NCBI GenBank assembly: GCA_027605045.1
Contig: JAQFWX010000011.1
Span: forward strand, 682,001-746,000
Direction: 5' to 3'
Length of the DNA stretch: 64,000 nt
From: Phallus indusiatus
Lineage: Eukaryota; Basidiomycota; Agaricomycetes; Phallales; Phallaceae
The notes below the pieces were generated by a model, which worked only from the letters and a program-made list of their open reading frames with translations, searched no databases and was not told the DNA's origin. Below are positions 38,467 to 51,780 of this stretch, one piece after another. How positions within the stretch are numbered: position 1 is the stretch's first letter; every line of letters begins with the position of its first letter. The position numbers and the translations under genes are program-made.

Positions 38467-41400
38467 CTAATGCTCCTCCCTTGAAATGTCGTACCAGCGT
38501 TCGGTGGAAGTTAAGAATAAAGCGAGATGTTCCTCGTCAGAAATGTCCATTTGATGGAATTCAAATGGAGAATTTCTGGATGGGTTCGATGTAGCAATGA
38601 AATTATTAGCAGAAAGGAATTGAAGAATATCGTTCACATCTTGGCGATCATACACAGATACTAATTTTCTGCGTAACTGGGCCTACGACACTCAAATTAA
38701 GATAATAACTATTCACAAAGAAAATAATCACTAACCAAAGATAGACCCGGTCGAAGGAATAATATGCTGGCAACTGCGCATAAAGCAGACTGCCATAACG
38801 GAATAGTCTTCACTCCATTGAAGTCAATCCAACGGCGAGGGAAGATGTACGTGGTCGGCGGTTTGGGGAGCAGAACCGTCCACGGTCGAATGTGTCGCGC
38901 ACTGACCAGAACAGGCTGATCATAACCTGTCCAGTGGCATAGTGGGGGGCTGGCAGATAACATAGCATGCAAAAGTTGTAGCCGTTCAGCGTCGGGAAAC
39001 AGATGGTCCTGTAAAAAAATATAAGACTGCTTGCCAAATAAAACGGGATATACATACATAGACAATAATATGAGTTAAACCATCAGACCCGGCATCTTCA
39101 ATTTGCCGTACAATTTTCAAGTATAGCTGCGTCTTTTCTGTTGTGCTTTGCAAAAAGCGATTATGCACTAAGTCGATGCAACTTGAGCAATCAACGACCC
39201 CACTAGACCTCAGACAACAGGCGGATCCGGCGGGGGGTTCATGAGCCTCCAAACCAGTATCTACTCTTGGAGACTTGGTAGACATGTCTTGGAGCTTTGA
39301 TTCGAAATTGGAGTATAAAGGGCGATAAAATGCGCTAATTGTTGCTTCAATTTGATCGTCGTCTGCACTATGTTAGAGTGTAAAATGAAGCATCGATAGC
39401 CTACACTTACCAACTTTCTTGCTATTCCAGTCCAATTCTTTTCTATGAAATTTAGGTTCTGATACGTCAATAGTAAATTTTATCTGTTTTTTTTTTCAAA
39501 ATTTGCAATAAAGATGAGACCGAAATGCGTACTTCACCCCGTGACACAAGATCAACTAAAGCGGCCATCTGTCCACCTTGAGCCAACAAATCCCATTCCT
39601 TACTTTCGTCGATATCTTCTTCCAAAACCTCATCAATAGCCAATGCTTGTTTATAGAACTCGGGTCTGAAAAATCCTCCAGAAGCCTCTTGATTTCTAAG
39701 ACAAATCAACAAACACAAACCAGCACAAAAAAATGAGAACGGACAAATCGGTCACTCGCATCTTTCTACCAGGAGTTTGGCGGTCAGATTTGGTAGCTTC
39801 AATTATGATACCTCGACTCAAAAGGTTTTCCGTTGCAAGCCTAACGTTGCGTTTATCGACGCTTTCAAGAAATGAGGACGCGAGATTTGGGTCATAGCGG
39901 TGATCGGGAGTTAATAGTACCATCTATGTCCTGTTTAGTCGTTCGTCCGAAAATGAGAGAAAACATACAAACCTTTAAAGCACTTTCAGCAACGGGGAGG
40001 CGGTCTACCTGTGGAGGTAAACTACGAGAGTACTGAGGTCGCCCTATGACAAACGCTTGTCGTAGCAGGACAATCTCGCGCTGCTCCTCTGCAGCTGAAC
40101 TCCACATAACATCGACGTTATCGACCGAGGAGGGATACTCGGTTACTTCCCATTTGGAAAAAAATTGCGATATGTCTTCACTTAAAACACAACCCAGGTC
40201 TTCAGTATTCGAATCCAAGCTTCCGAGCTTACTGATAAAACGTAAATACGAGAGATATTTGTATATTTAAAAAACGACTCACAGTGCGCTTTTATTGATA
40301 TTCCTCCTAAGGAATTCTACATGAGCGATCAGATCGAATCCAGAGGGATGATCTGGATTGGGGTCCGGTAATAGTTCTGTTTGGCGATATTCCAACCAAA
40401 TCCTGTGCCATTCATCTTCTAGTCGCCGAAAGTACGATTCGCCTCCAGGTTCCTGTCTTAGTGTAGCAATACGTTGTCGCACGTTATTACGTGGTATCGA
40501 AGGAAACAACTCATCCAAGGCTGTCCAATCCATTCGACCCCAAGAACGACAACGGCTTCGGAGTATAGCTGAAGCATCGCGAGCTAGCTCGTCGTATTCA
40601 GCTGTCCAGTTGAATCTCCGTGACCGAGTTCGATTTGCGGAAATTTTGTCTAAAGCAGGTTCAATGTATGAGGAGTGACAGACTAATCTTGTTCGCGTAC
40701 CTGTTCCTCTATTCTTCCTCTCTTGAGCAGTTAGTAAAGTCGTGTCTTTAAGTTTCTGTACCAGTTCTCTAACAGAAGGGCCTTCATGTGTCAGTTCCCT
40801 CATGCTACCTCGAGATCCGCGAGTTGATTTGGCGCGAGTTGCCAAGGTGGGTCGATCTCTCATTCCAGAGGTCGCGAGAGCTTCAGATATACGAGTCTTC
40901 CATTCTTCTGGGGCGATACTTCCCTTACATCGCATGTATTCGACACGCAGATTCTTTAATGATGCCAATGTTGCCAACTTGCGAGAAGATATGCCTGGAT
41001 GAACTTGTTGAATAAGAGAGTCCCAATCAGATGCTAACTGCTGTTTAGACTTCGCAATTGTTTGAGCGAGTCGGGCCTTCTCTTCAAGATCATGCCCTTC
41101 AATCACACCTTCACGCTGTTTCTTTTTCCGCATTCGTCGAATTTCCCTTTGAAAAGCTTGATGTACGCCCAAGAAATAATTATACACGGTGTCGAAGGGG
41201 GCAGATATGATCTCGCATATATGTATTAATGTACGACGGCCTCCATCCTCATCTGACAAAGGAGTGTATCCTGTCGAAGGGTTCGTCCACTTCTGTTGAA
41301 GATATTGCTCTTGCTCCCAGGATAGCATGTATGCGGAGGACCAGGATGGACGTTTACGGAGAGTTTGTGCAATTGGGAGTACACATTTGCAAGGACCCGT

Positions 41401-44400
41401 CATGCTTTCCGCAGATGTTGACACTATTGAATCCTTTTTATCTAGACAGGCTTTTTCCAATTCGTCCCAATAAGATACACTCTCGTCAGGGGTACGAACG
41501 AACATATCTCGACGGAAAGACGGGGGCCACTCGGGCTGCGAATAGTTATAAACAGGAGCTAGTTCCTGAAACTGCCAATAGAAAGCCATCTTGCTCAGAT
41601 TGCTGCTATCGGATGATGTAAAACATATGTCATAGGATGAAGGATGGGTTCCGCTAGGAGAACATGTTACTGGGGGGGCAGTGCTACTTGATGGCCTGAG
41701 TGGTGTTACTAGACCTAGGGACATGAGGACTTCCATAAGGTCAAGTATTCTACTACGGGATCGCGTTTTCCCGATCTGCAGTGTCTCGTATAGGGAAGCA
41801 GGAAGATCTCCGATGCGCATTAGCCTTCCGCTTGGTGTTTTCATCAAATCATACAGATCTTGGTTGTACCCTGAAGCAGAGATTATAGAAAAATACGTTG
41901 AAACTGGAATGTCGTGGAAATAATAAGGGAGACATATAATGCGATTGCGCCCAGAAACGACATTTGTTGATTCTGCAGAGTTTGAAAGTGCGTACAAAGT
42001 GAATTGATGCAATTCGCGGGCTCTTCTAGCCTTTCCGAGAATGAACCCAAATACTTGGGACGATGTACGACTGTCAGCAAGTAATCGAGTCCGAATTTCT
42101 TCATCACTGCCCGTAAAGTCGATTGTACCACGGCCTTTCGTGGTCCTATCTGGTTTAGCCAAAGTTCCGAGTGACAAGTCAAATTGTGAAGCTAAATTAC
42201 GATGAGGGCGAGAGAAATCAATCGCGTCTTCTAATTCTTTATAATCGAAGTTGTTGATAGCTGGAACCGGATCCTGTAAAGAGTTTATGAAATTGTCTAT
42301 CTTATCTTTTGACATATCCGGTATATAGATGAGTTTGGCAACTCGAGGTTGAACACTACGAGGCGTTATGGTGGTAGTCAGCATCTTCAAACGATTTCGT
42401 TCGACCAGCCTATCCAGAATCTTCCGTAGGCTCCTTCGGTCTAGCTGAGCACCGACGGGCATGCTAATTGGTTCGCCGTTCGCTTCTAAAGACGCAAGGA
42501 CTTTTGAATGCATCTCAAAAAATTCTTTCGATGCCACATTGGAAATTCCTCCAAACTCATGGACAACGCGTATGATTTCATTTTCCGCTCGGAGATGTGA
42601 AAGATTGACTGTACTCCTCTTCGTTTTTTCAGACTTAATGCGCTTTGTTGAGGATTCTCCAGAATCATGTTGATCAATACTTCGCTTGCTAGGGACAGTT
42701 GTGTTGGGGGTAGATAGATCCAGTCCAAAAGTAACTTCTTGAATGTTGGAAAGGTTGGGGGTGGGTGTTGCTTCATCGACTATCTGATTGGAGACCACGA
42801 GATCGTCCATCGGGTCCGATCTAACCAACGCGACGGAACAGGCAGTGTTCGACGTATCGATTGATTCGAGATTGGCGGATAGGTCCTCGTTGTTTTGTAA
42901 AGTGGCTTGCCGATCATTTTCTTTAGAAAGCCGAGCCCTCTTGTTTTTCGGTATGCTTGTGGAAACACTGGTAGAATCAACTTCCCCAGAGGCTCGACGC
43001 TTTTTGCCTCGGGATGAAGAAGGTGCCTGGATTTCGTCTTCAACGTTTCCAGGAAGTTTCGTCGACAGTTTAGATTTCCGCCCAACTTTGCGAGAACTAG
43101 TCTTTGAAGGATTGATTCGATTATCTTCATATGCCTTTAACTCCCTCTCATCACGGTAAAACATCTGAGTAGAAGCTACGTTGAAAGTTCCGGATTGATT
43201 TTTTGTGCCAGAACGCTCGGTAACATCAATTTTTGCAGTTCGAATAAACTCATTATATCCACTCAGGGTGAAATAGCGATTTCTCCGTTCGCGGCCCGAA
43301 TTTTCGAGAAAAACGCATATTCCTGTGTCAGCTAAGTGAGGAGATGCAGGATTTACCAAACGATGCAATAGTAAGTCCAACGTGCGCTTATCGAAAGCTC
43401 CCAGTCGCGTCGAAATATCCTGAAGATAGACTATCCGTCGGTTTTTGTACAGAACGCATGTATATGACTTACGTTCAAAGTCATGCCATCAGCACCTGCT
43501 TCTTCTAACAGCTGGACTACTTGGCGCTGGATTGTCATGTGTAATAGGGGCATCTCGATCTCTACTTTTGTACTTTTTCCTGAACTTTCAGGAACTTCTT
43601 CTCCCTGCTCTTGCTCTTCGTCACCTACATCGTCATTCTGTACTACAACCCCATCAAGCAATGAGTTCCTCGGGTCTTCCACTAAGCGTATACAGAGAGC
43701 CTTAGAGCTTTGTTTTCCTTTCCGTGGAACTAAAACCTTTTCAATGACCTTCTCCTTGATTAAATCGCGCACACGATTAATAAAAAACCGCCTGTCCTTT
43801 TTCGCCGGTTTACTAAATCCCTTAAATGGTATCGTTAATAATCAACAAAATAAGTTTTGAAGGTACAATAATATGAACATACGATGGTGACCAATAAATT
43901 ATGGTAGTAATGAAGACCGTTTTCAGACATTTTTAACAGTTTGGTTATGCGGGATTTTATCAACTCGGGGCTAGCTAAATGGCGGGAATCCATTTCAGCA
44001 AAGAGTCCACCGTGTTGCTTCGCCCCCTCTTGGTCTTGATTTATTTCGGTCGTTTCGTCACGAATTCCTTGCCAGAACGAGCTGCGTAAATAAAATGATT
44101 TGTGAATGCAAAAGTTTCCGCCACCCGAGCCCCCTTTAGCAAGTTTTACGCTAAGTTACAAATGAGCGAGAGCATTACGGAGACTGACGACACGTAAAAC
44201 GTACATGTAATCCATAGACAACAGCTGCTTTACCAAATAAAAACAAGTTTTCTGGTCATAACCGGTTTTCTTGCCAAGATCTACGACCGAAAGACCCTCT
44301 TCTCTGTAACGGCTTATTAGTTGAAGTGCAGTGTACACCATAGGTGTGAGCTTCGGCTGCTGTAGTAAGCTTTCAATACTCGACCCCAATTGAAGTTCTC

Positions 44401-44948
44401 GAAAAAGCATACACGAATATGACTGCCCGTCAAAGCACGAAAGCAGGTCTCTGGATCAACGGCAATCCGAAGGCCATTACCATAGGTTTGGAGAAGCTCA
44501 TTTAAGGACAATGTTTTGGCTTCTTCAATCAACTCCGTTCCTGTGTCCGGTGTCGATTCGCTCGTGTCCTTATCTGCCTTTGCTTTCTTGCTTTTTTGAG
44601 GAGCAATATAAACTTCGAGAGAAGTTTCTTTGATCAGTTTGATTTGAATAGAGGGCTGCTGTCGAAGGAGTCGCCAAATGAAAGCAAGAAAAGCATCGTC
44701 GAGATTCTGGACAAACGATGGCTGCAGTCCCTCGTAATAACTGCGAACAAGAACTTTCAGCCTGTCGATATTACAACCTGCGAAAAGTCAGCATTTGCAT
44801 TTAGAAGTTTGAAAGCGTAACAGGAAAAACAACGGTTGGTACAGGAATCGAACCCCGTAAGCTGCCACACGAGTGGTGGATATGAAGACTCACCCAAATC
44901 GCCATCAAACGCTAATTCATGTACACAGTAACGTAACAGGTCCTCCAT
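38467..44948 (-). CDS. TFC3: TFIIIC B-block-binding subunit (Tfc3/tau138 family)
   Basis: This is the largest subunit of RNA polymerase III factor TFIIIC, which contacts the B-box of tRNA genes. Exons (minus strand): 44948-44894, 44777-44413, 44359-44205, 44150-43883, 43820-43473, 43419-40283 (3,137 bases), 40231-39973, 39923-39745, 39695-39533, 39483-39411, 39362-39058, 39008-38736, 38682-38467. They sum to 5,796 bases, or 1,931 residues. The start MEDLLRYCVHELAFDGDLG is typical of the family. The B-block winged-helix domain reads LTPMVYTALQLISRYREEGL, then VVDLGKKTGYDQKTCFYLVK. Further winged-helix units (VVQLLEEAGADGMTLNDIST) and the long fungal extended region follow, with Lys/Arg-rich nuclear signals such as SRGKKRRAS. 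The first intron (44778-44893, 116 bases) is about twice the usual size here and carries a perfect B-box. Confidence 0.88.
44844..44854 (-). promoter_or_regulatory. Perfect TFIIIC B-box with tRNA-like T-arm, inside TFC3 intron 1
   Basis: Read on the minus strand the 11 bases are GGTTCGATTCC, a full match to the B-box consensus GGTTCGANTCC. The flanks form a T-arm-like hairpin (TACGGG, loop GTTCGATT, CCTGTA), followed by CCAACCG, like the 3' acceptor end of a tRNA. No matching 5' acceptor (GGTTGGT) or good D-arm was found upstream, so a whole tRNA gene cannot be supported; it may be a tRNA relic or a TFIIIC docking site. Confidence 0.6.
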
Positions 44949-45227
44949 CCAAATTTGCAAGTGGAATGTAGAAGAAAAAAATAAATTACTGGTGCAATGT
45001 TCCAGTTGCCTTCAAGGAAACGAGACAAGGCTTAGGTAATAAGAGGATATTACATATTCAAATTTCTGGTCTGCGTAAATGTTTACAAAGAGTAAAAGTA
45101 TATGTGAAAAATACACAAAACGTTAAATCGTACTTGTCGTGAGCAGTCGTTATAGTCGTAGCAAGAGAGGGAACGTGAAAGGTATATGAAATTCTTAAAT
45201 CTGAAGCAGTTTCAGGGACGCCAATGA

Positions 45228-47161
45228 TTATGGAGGTCCCCGTTTGGGCAGCTTTCCATACGATCCAGTCATCATGACCGCATCCTTTGTTTTTGGCCTT
45301 TCTGCATTGGCCAAAAAATGCCTTGTTCCACTTGAATGAGCCATAAACGCCACATTTGGAAGGTCTTGCTTTTCGTGAAGCGATAGTGCAACTTCTTTTT
45401 CCAGAGGCACATTGTACATTTCTGTCGGACGTATTACGAATTTATTTGCCCCGTTATTCTGAACCTCGCTTGTTTGTGAAGACACGGGTAAAGGGCGTTT
45501 GCTCGTAAAGCGTGGAGATTTTCCATGCTGTCTGGTAACGGAGTCCAGTCCTAGAACACCCAATATTAAACGGTGATACGTCACGGAAGTAATATAAAAA
45601 TAGGTACCTGGTATGCTGTTTGGAACAAAATCGTAGCGCTTCTCATCATCTCCGAGGTAAGAACGGTGGTTATGAAACCTTGAGTCTTCAAGCTGTTTGG
45701 AGCTGTACTCTTCATCGTCAGAGTTCTCCTCAGTCCTTAATAGGCTCTCGTCGCGTTCTCTTCCCATGACTTGAACAAAATGCAACCTACGACGTGCGAG
45801 TCCGTCGGTTTCAATCCCACGAATTGTTTTCCCCATATAATCAGAGCCGTATATGAGTTCATTCCAAAGCTCTCGAATATTCAGTACATGTCTGAGTGAT
45901 TGCCATGGTGAAGTTCTGAGACCTGGTGCGGCATAATCCATGTAGGGGAAAGCCTTGAGGTGTACCACAGCGAAAATGGACATCTCTATGGTTTCTAATA
46001 TGGTAGCTATCCCATTCTGAATAGCGTCGGAGGTCATGGTCGGTGTACCCTTCATAAGGCCAAATGTGGCCAAGACAGACAGCAGAGTCACCTGCCAGAA
46101 AGTCAAGAAAACCACAGACTTGATCGACAAGAATTTCAGCAGGGGTCGATGTGGGGCCAGCTCGGATGCGAGAGTTGCATAAAATTGCAGTAGGCAATAC
46201 ATAGCAACAGTAACGGACAAGGAGACGAGAACCGTTATATATACATGGCCCCATCGAAAACTCCAACTATCTTCGCAGTAAAGCCCTAAAACAAAATAAG
46301 CACGTATTGTTAACGGCTGACTACCGAACCGTACCTATGAAGTCGAGAACAACCGCTGCGATGGTTGTTCCTGGTCGAATGATACAATACTGCAATATCC
46401 CCTGTCCCCAAGTATCCTAAGCTACTTTTGTCCATATCTGAGTTCACGGATTACGCACCCATTTCATTAGCTGCAGAAAGTATAGTCCATCCCGCGGTCG
46501 GTATTTTACAAAACCCATAGGAAACAACCATTTCTGGAGCTTGGCCTTGCGCACAGCGTCTTTCTGACCTTCTGCGGTAGGTGCAAGATATTCAAGTAGC
46601 AAATAAAAGAAGCAATATATCACAAAGGATTCGTAGGTGTCTCGAATTAACGTGAGGGGTACCGAATGGTTCCAAAAAATATAGGAAGCGAGCGAGACGA
46701 TCGCGTATATTGGGACCATAAAAAGCAGCCGGACGATATCTTTAACCAGATTTCTACCAATTGTATTGAAGTTAAATAATGAATGGACGTACAGCGTTGT
46801 TGATTCTTCTATGTAGGACTGGGGATCAGTGACTTAATCGACCTTTGTTTTAAGAAACACTAACGTTGGTAAACCACACGAGATGCTTGAATATAAGCCA
46901 TCCAGACACAATCGTTGCAATTAACGTGAACACGCCTGAAATAATCCATCCAATCTATTAGTGGGAACATCAGTATTACGATATGACAATAGCATATTTC
47001 CACCCTACATCATGCGCTACAGCGGGGAAAATCCTTTAGTATGTGCAGCAATAACAGAACAAGAGTGCTTTACGTTGTAGTACTAACCGTCCGCTCTGAA
47101 AGAGGGGTGGTTCTGAGTCAGGGGCCCGAGTGGTGAAACAACGTTTGGATGTATTCTGCAT
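45228..47161 (-). CDS. TMEM184/DUF300 family membrane protein (organic solute transporter alpha-like)
   Basis: This is a multi-pass membrane protein of the Ost-alpha/TMEM184/LAZ1 family. Its molecular job in fungi is not settled; transport of organic solutes or a vacuolar/endosomal role is proposed for relatives. Exons (minus strand): 47161-47088, 47033-47009, 46954-46865, 46818-46793, 46753-46459, 46401-46335, 46285-45608, 45550-45228. They sum to 1,578 bases, or 525 residues. Seven hydrophobic helices can be seen, with family motifs DIVRLLFMVPIYAIVS, YESFVIYCFFYLLLEYL, MKWGILQYCIIRPGTT, FYATLASELAPHRPLLKFLS, IKSVVFLTFWQ and HLKAFPYMDY. The C-terminal 200 residues are hydrophilic. Two exons are only 25 and 26 bases. 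The last intron (45551-45607) is 57 bases, in frame, with no stop codon. Confidence 0.87.
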
Positions 47162-47510
47162 ACGCGGTCAAGGAAATAAATAATAATAAAAAGAGTGAAG
47201 AAAAAGAAAGAAGAAAAATGACTGGGAGGGAAACGGTCCTCACAGGCAACTGGCAAGCCTATGACTGAAATCAGAATTCAATAATTTCGATTGGAGCCAC
47301 TATTCTGGCACGTGTTTACTGTCCACCCTGTCGACGAATGACAATTTACAAGCAAAATAAAGAAAATACTCTTTCAATACACCGATATCAATAGCATCTT
47401 TTTACATTTAAGTATATAAATTCCATTCAATATCTTACTTATATTTATCCTTCCTTTCCTTGATAACATTTACAACCCATTATGGGTTTCGTTGCAAGCT
47501 CCAGCCTGGT
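47162..47510. other. Spacer between MAP kinase 3' end and DUF300 gene 5' end
   Basis: About 350 bases with no coding potential. It serves as promoter of the DUF300 gene and 3' UTR space of the kinase gene. A purine-rich A/G stretch lies at about 47177-47235. Confidence 0.5.
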
Positions 47511-49537
<2,027 letters not shown>

Positions 49538-49953
49538 CCTGAGTGGGTGAAAGAGAAGAAACAACCAAAGAATAAGGGTGGTGGCTGCGGTATAGTACTC
49601 TGTATGTATGGGCCAATGATGAATTGGTCCCTCGGCTCGACCGATTTATGTAAGGAGCAACTGGTAACGCTGTGTAACAGTCCTGCACAGCAATACAATC
49701 AAATACAATATCAATTTTCACAAAATTTACATCTATCTATCTTTCCAACCGGTGACAGTGAACGGGTACAGTTAAAATATATTATGTTATATTCAAAAAC
49801 AACAATCTGATATTAGTAAAGACGAAAAGTTTGATTTTGTGCGTCAATGGGAGAAAATATCAAAAAGAAGCTAATTTTGACAATATAGGAAGGCTGTTAC
49901 GACAACGGCATGATATATAGCTGCAGGTGTAATTTCGACATTTTCTATAACAC
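49538..49953. other. Spacer between hydrophobin 3' end and MAP kinase 5' end
   Basis: About 415 bases of AT-rich sequence with no convincing gene. It holds the kinase promoter. Confidence 0.5.
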
Positions 49954-51014
49954 TCAGAGACTAATGGGACTGCAACCAATGTTGATGAGCCCATTGAAAT
50001 TGTTGTTTTCGCAGCATACGGGTTGTTGGGGGCTACAATTCAGAAAGAAATGCCCCGAATTAACATCATGTTCCATGGCTGTACAGCATATACCGAAATA
50101 ATAATAAAAACTCACCACACTGCGCCTGCTAGGATAGGGACACAGCCCAGACCAACCAAGGCTGTTACATCCGGAACAACTACACCGACCAGGTCGAGTA
50201 AGCTGGACGCCGACGGAGAACCAGCTCGCTGGACACTATTGCAGCATTGGGAATTTCCAGTGTTGCACTGAGAGATGGTCGTAGCCGCGGGGGCTTGAAC
50301 GGTTACTGTAGTGGTGACTGGTTGTTGAGAATAATATGAACTGCCGGAGGGATCGGCGCCGATCGACGGAGCAGCACTCAGTTGGGGTGTTGCTGCAGGA
50401 GTAGAGCTTATGGGTGTGAACGAGGGAATAGCCGACGAGGCAATATTGACGGGTGCCGATGAAGAAGACCCAGTAGGGACAGTGGAACTCGGCCCGGCGG
50501 GTTCACCTGAAGAAACCGGGCTACTGCTGGGGGAGGCTGGAGTAGAACTTGGGGTTTGGGATTCAGCGCTGGGAGTAGGAGTGACTGGTGAAGAGGCAGG
50601 AGAGGCAGGAGAGGCAGGAGAGTCCGGCTGGGGGTCGCTGGAAGAGGAGGGTGCTGCAGGCTGGGATTGGACAACAGCGGGAACAGTAGGGGAAGCAGGA
50701 GGGGCCGATTGCTCGGGGGAAGATGGAGAGACAGCGGTCGACAATGCCGGACTCGCGGAAGAAGAAGGAGATGGAGAGTTGTTAGTGGGGGAGTTGCAAG
50801 GCGGCGTCTCTAACGAGGACGAGGACGAAGATAGCGCTGGAGGAGGAAGGGGAGAAGAGAGGCTTTCGCCACAGGAAGGTGTGGGTGGCTGGTAGTAAGG
50901 ACGGCATACAGCAGGCATCCCAGCAGGGTATGCAATGTCAGATTGTGCATTCACTCTCGCCAAAAACGCGGCAGAAAAGGTAACTGCAACGAAAAATGAA
51001 GATTTAGAGAACAT
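49954..51014 (-). CDS. Class I hydrophobin with a long Ser/Pro/Thr-rich N-terminal stalk
   Basis: Hydrophobins are small secreted proteins that self-assemble at air-water and cell-surface interfaces. Exons (minus strand): 51014-50116 and 50032-49954, joined across an 83-base intron; total 978 bases, 325 residues. The start [20 protein letters not shown] is a clear signal peptide. A short Cys-containing segment ([13 protein letters not shown]) and then about 200 residues of Ser, Pro, Ala and Thr follow. The last about 75 residues are a full class I hydrophobin domain with eight Cys: C-x6-CC-x33-C-x8-C-x5-CC-x12-C ([10 protein letters not shown] ... LVGLGC ... [20 protein letters not shown], then C). 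The second exon supplies five residues of spacing plus the final CC and C, so splicing is essential. Ordinary hydrophobins are 100-150 residues. An upstream in-frame ATG at 51071 gives a worse signal peptide. Confidence 0.9.
50594..50620 (-). repeat. Nine-base tandem repeat coding for Ser-Pro-Ala units
   Basis: Three copies of a nine-base unit (GGCAGGAGA on the plus strand) encode consecutive Ser-Pro-Ala steps in the hydrophobin stalk. It shows that the stalk grows by tandem duplication. Confidence 0.7.
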
Positions 51015-51780
51015 TTTTCTTAATGAAAAAAAGGAGTGGATTGTAGACAAAGGAGTGTGAGCAAAGTGCAACTAATTTGGAACAGTAGCTTGAAAGGAAC
51101 TTTAAGCGTACAGAATATCCAAATACTTTGCGGTTCATCTCTTTTATGTATGCTCTGGGCTCCTCCTCCGGCTTTTTCCTCGCTTCGATCAAATTTTCGT
51201 ATTCAATTGAATTTAAGCTTAGATCCCATTTAACCCGACATAATTCCTCACTGGTTTGAAGCTGCAATCGTAAATGAGTCATATATGCGTCCATGTCAGT
51301 TAAGTATGTCTCCCCCCCGAGTCAGCCACATAGCATATATACATGCATACATTCATACATCGTACTTGTACATCTACCTTCAACTCACCAGTACATGAAC
51401 ATAAATTATTTTTTTTGGGTTGATCATTCTTTACGACTCGGTACACCTTCTCCCGACGGCCAGCATCGGTCATTCGAAAACTTTTCTTTTCCGTTTTGAA
51501 ACCAGATCAAAAGATTCCCCGTCGTTTTTTGGAATCTCCCATACTTCTTAAAGGGAAGGACATGCGGGTGCTCCAAACCCAAGTTTCAATTAATAATAGA
51601 GACCATCAGTTGCGACTTCCTTCTCCCTCCCTACCGGCCATGGTAATGATGGGCATCATAATTTTTGACTCCACCGTCTGAAACCCTTTACGACGGCCGA
51701 AACCTCCATAAGATGGACGTGCCAGACATACTTCATGTTTCATGGACACGATGTAAAATTGCGTCTTCGAAATATGTAGA
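51015..51780. other. Intergenic region upstream of the hydrophobin gene
   Basis: About 770 bases between the hydrophobin start and the VPS53 stop, both on the minus strand. Short open frames exist, but none is supported. The hydrophobin promoter must be here. No clear TATA box was picked out. Confidence 0.45.

Noticed and set aside
44820..44894. Complete tRNA gene on the minus strand in the TFC3 intron
   Set aside because: T-arm-like hairpin and acceptor-like 3' end are present, but no 5' acceptor partner, D-arm or plausible anticodon loop can be found upstream.
50410..50895. 161-codon plus-strand acidic Gly/Glu-rich open frame
   Set aside because: It is the mirror of the Ser/Pro-rich hydrophobin stalk on the other strand; composition explains it.
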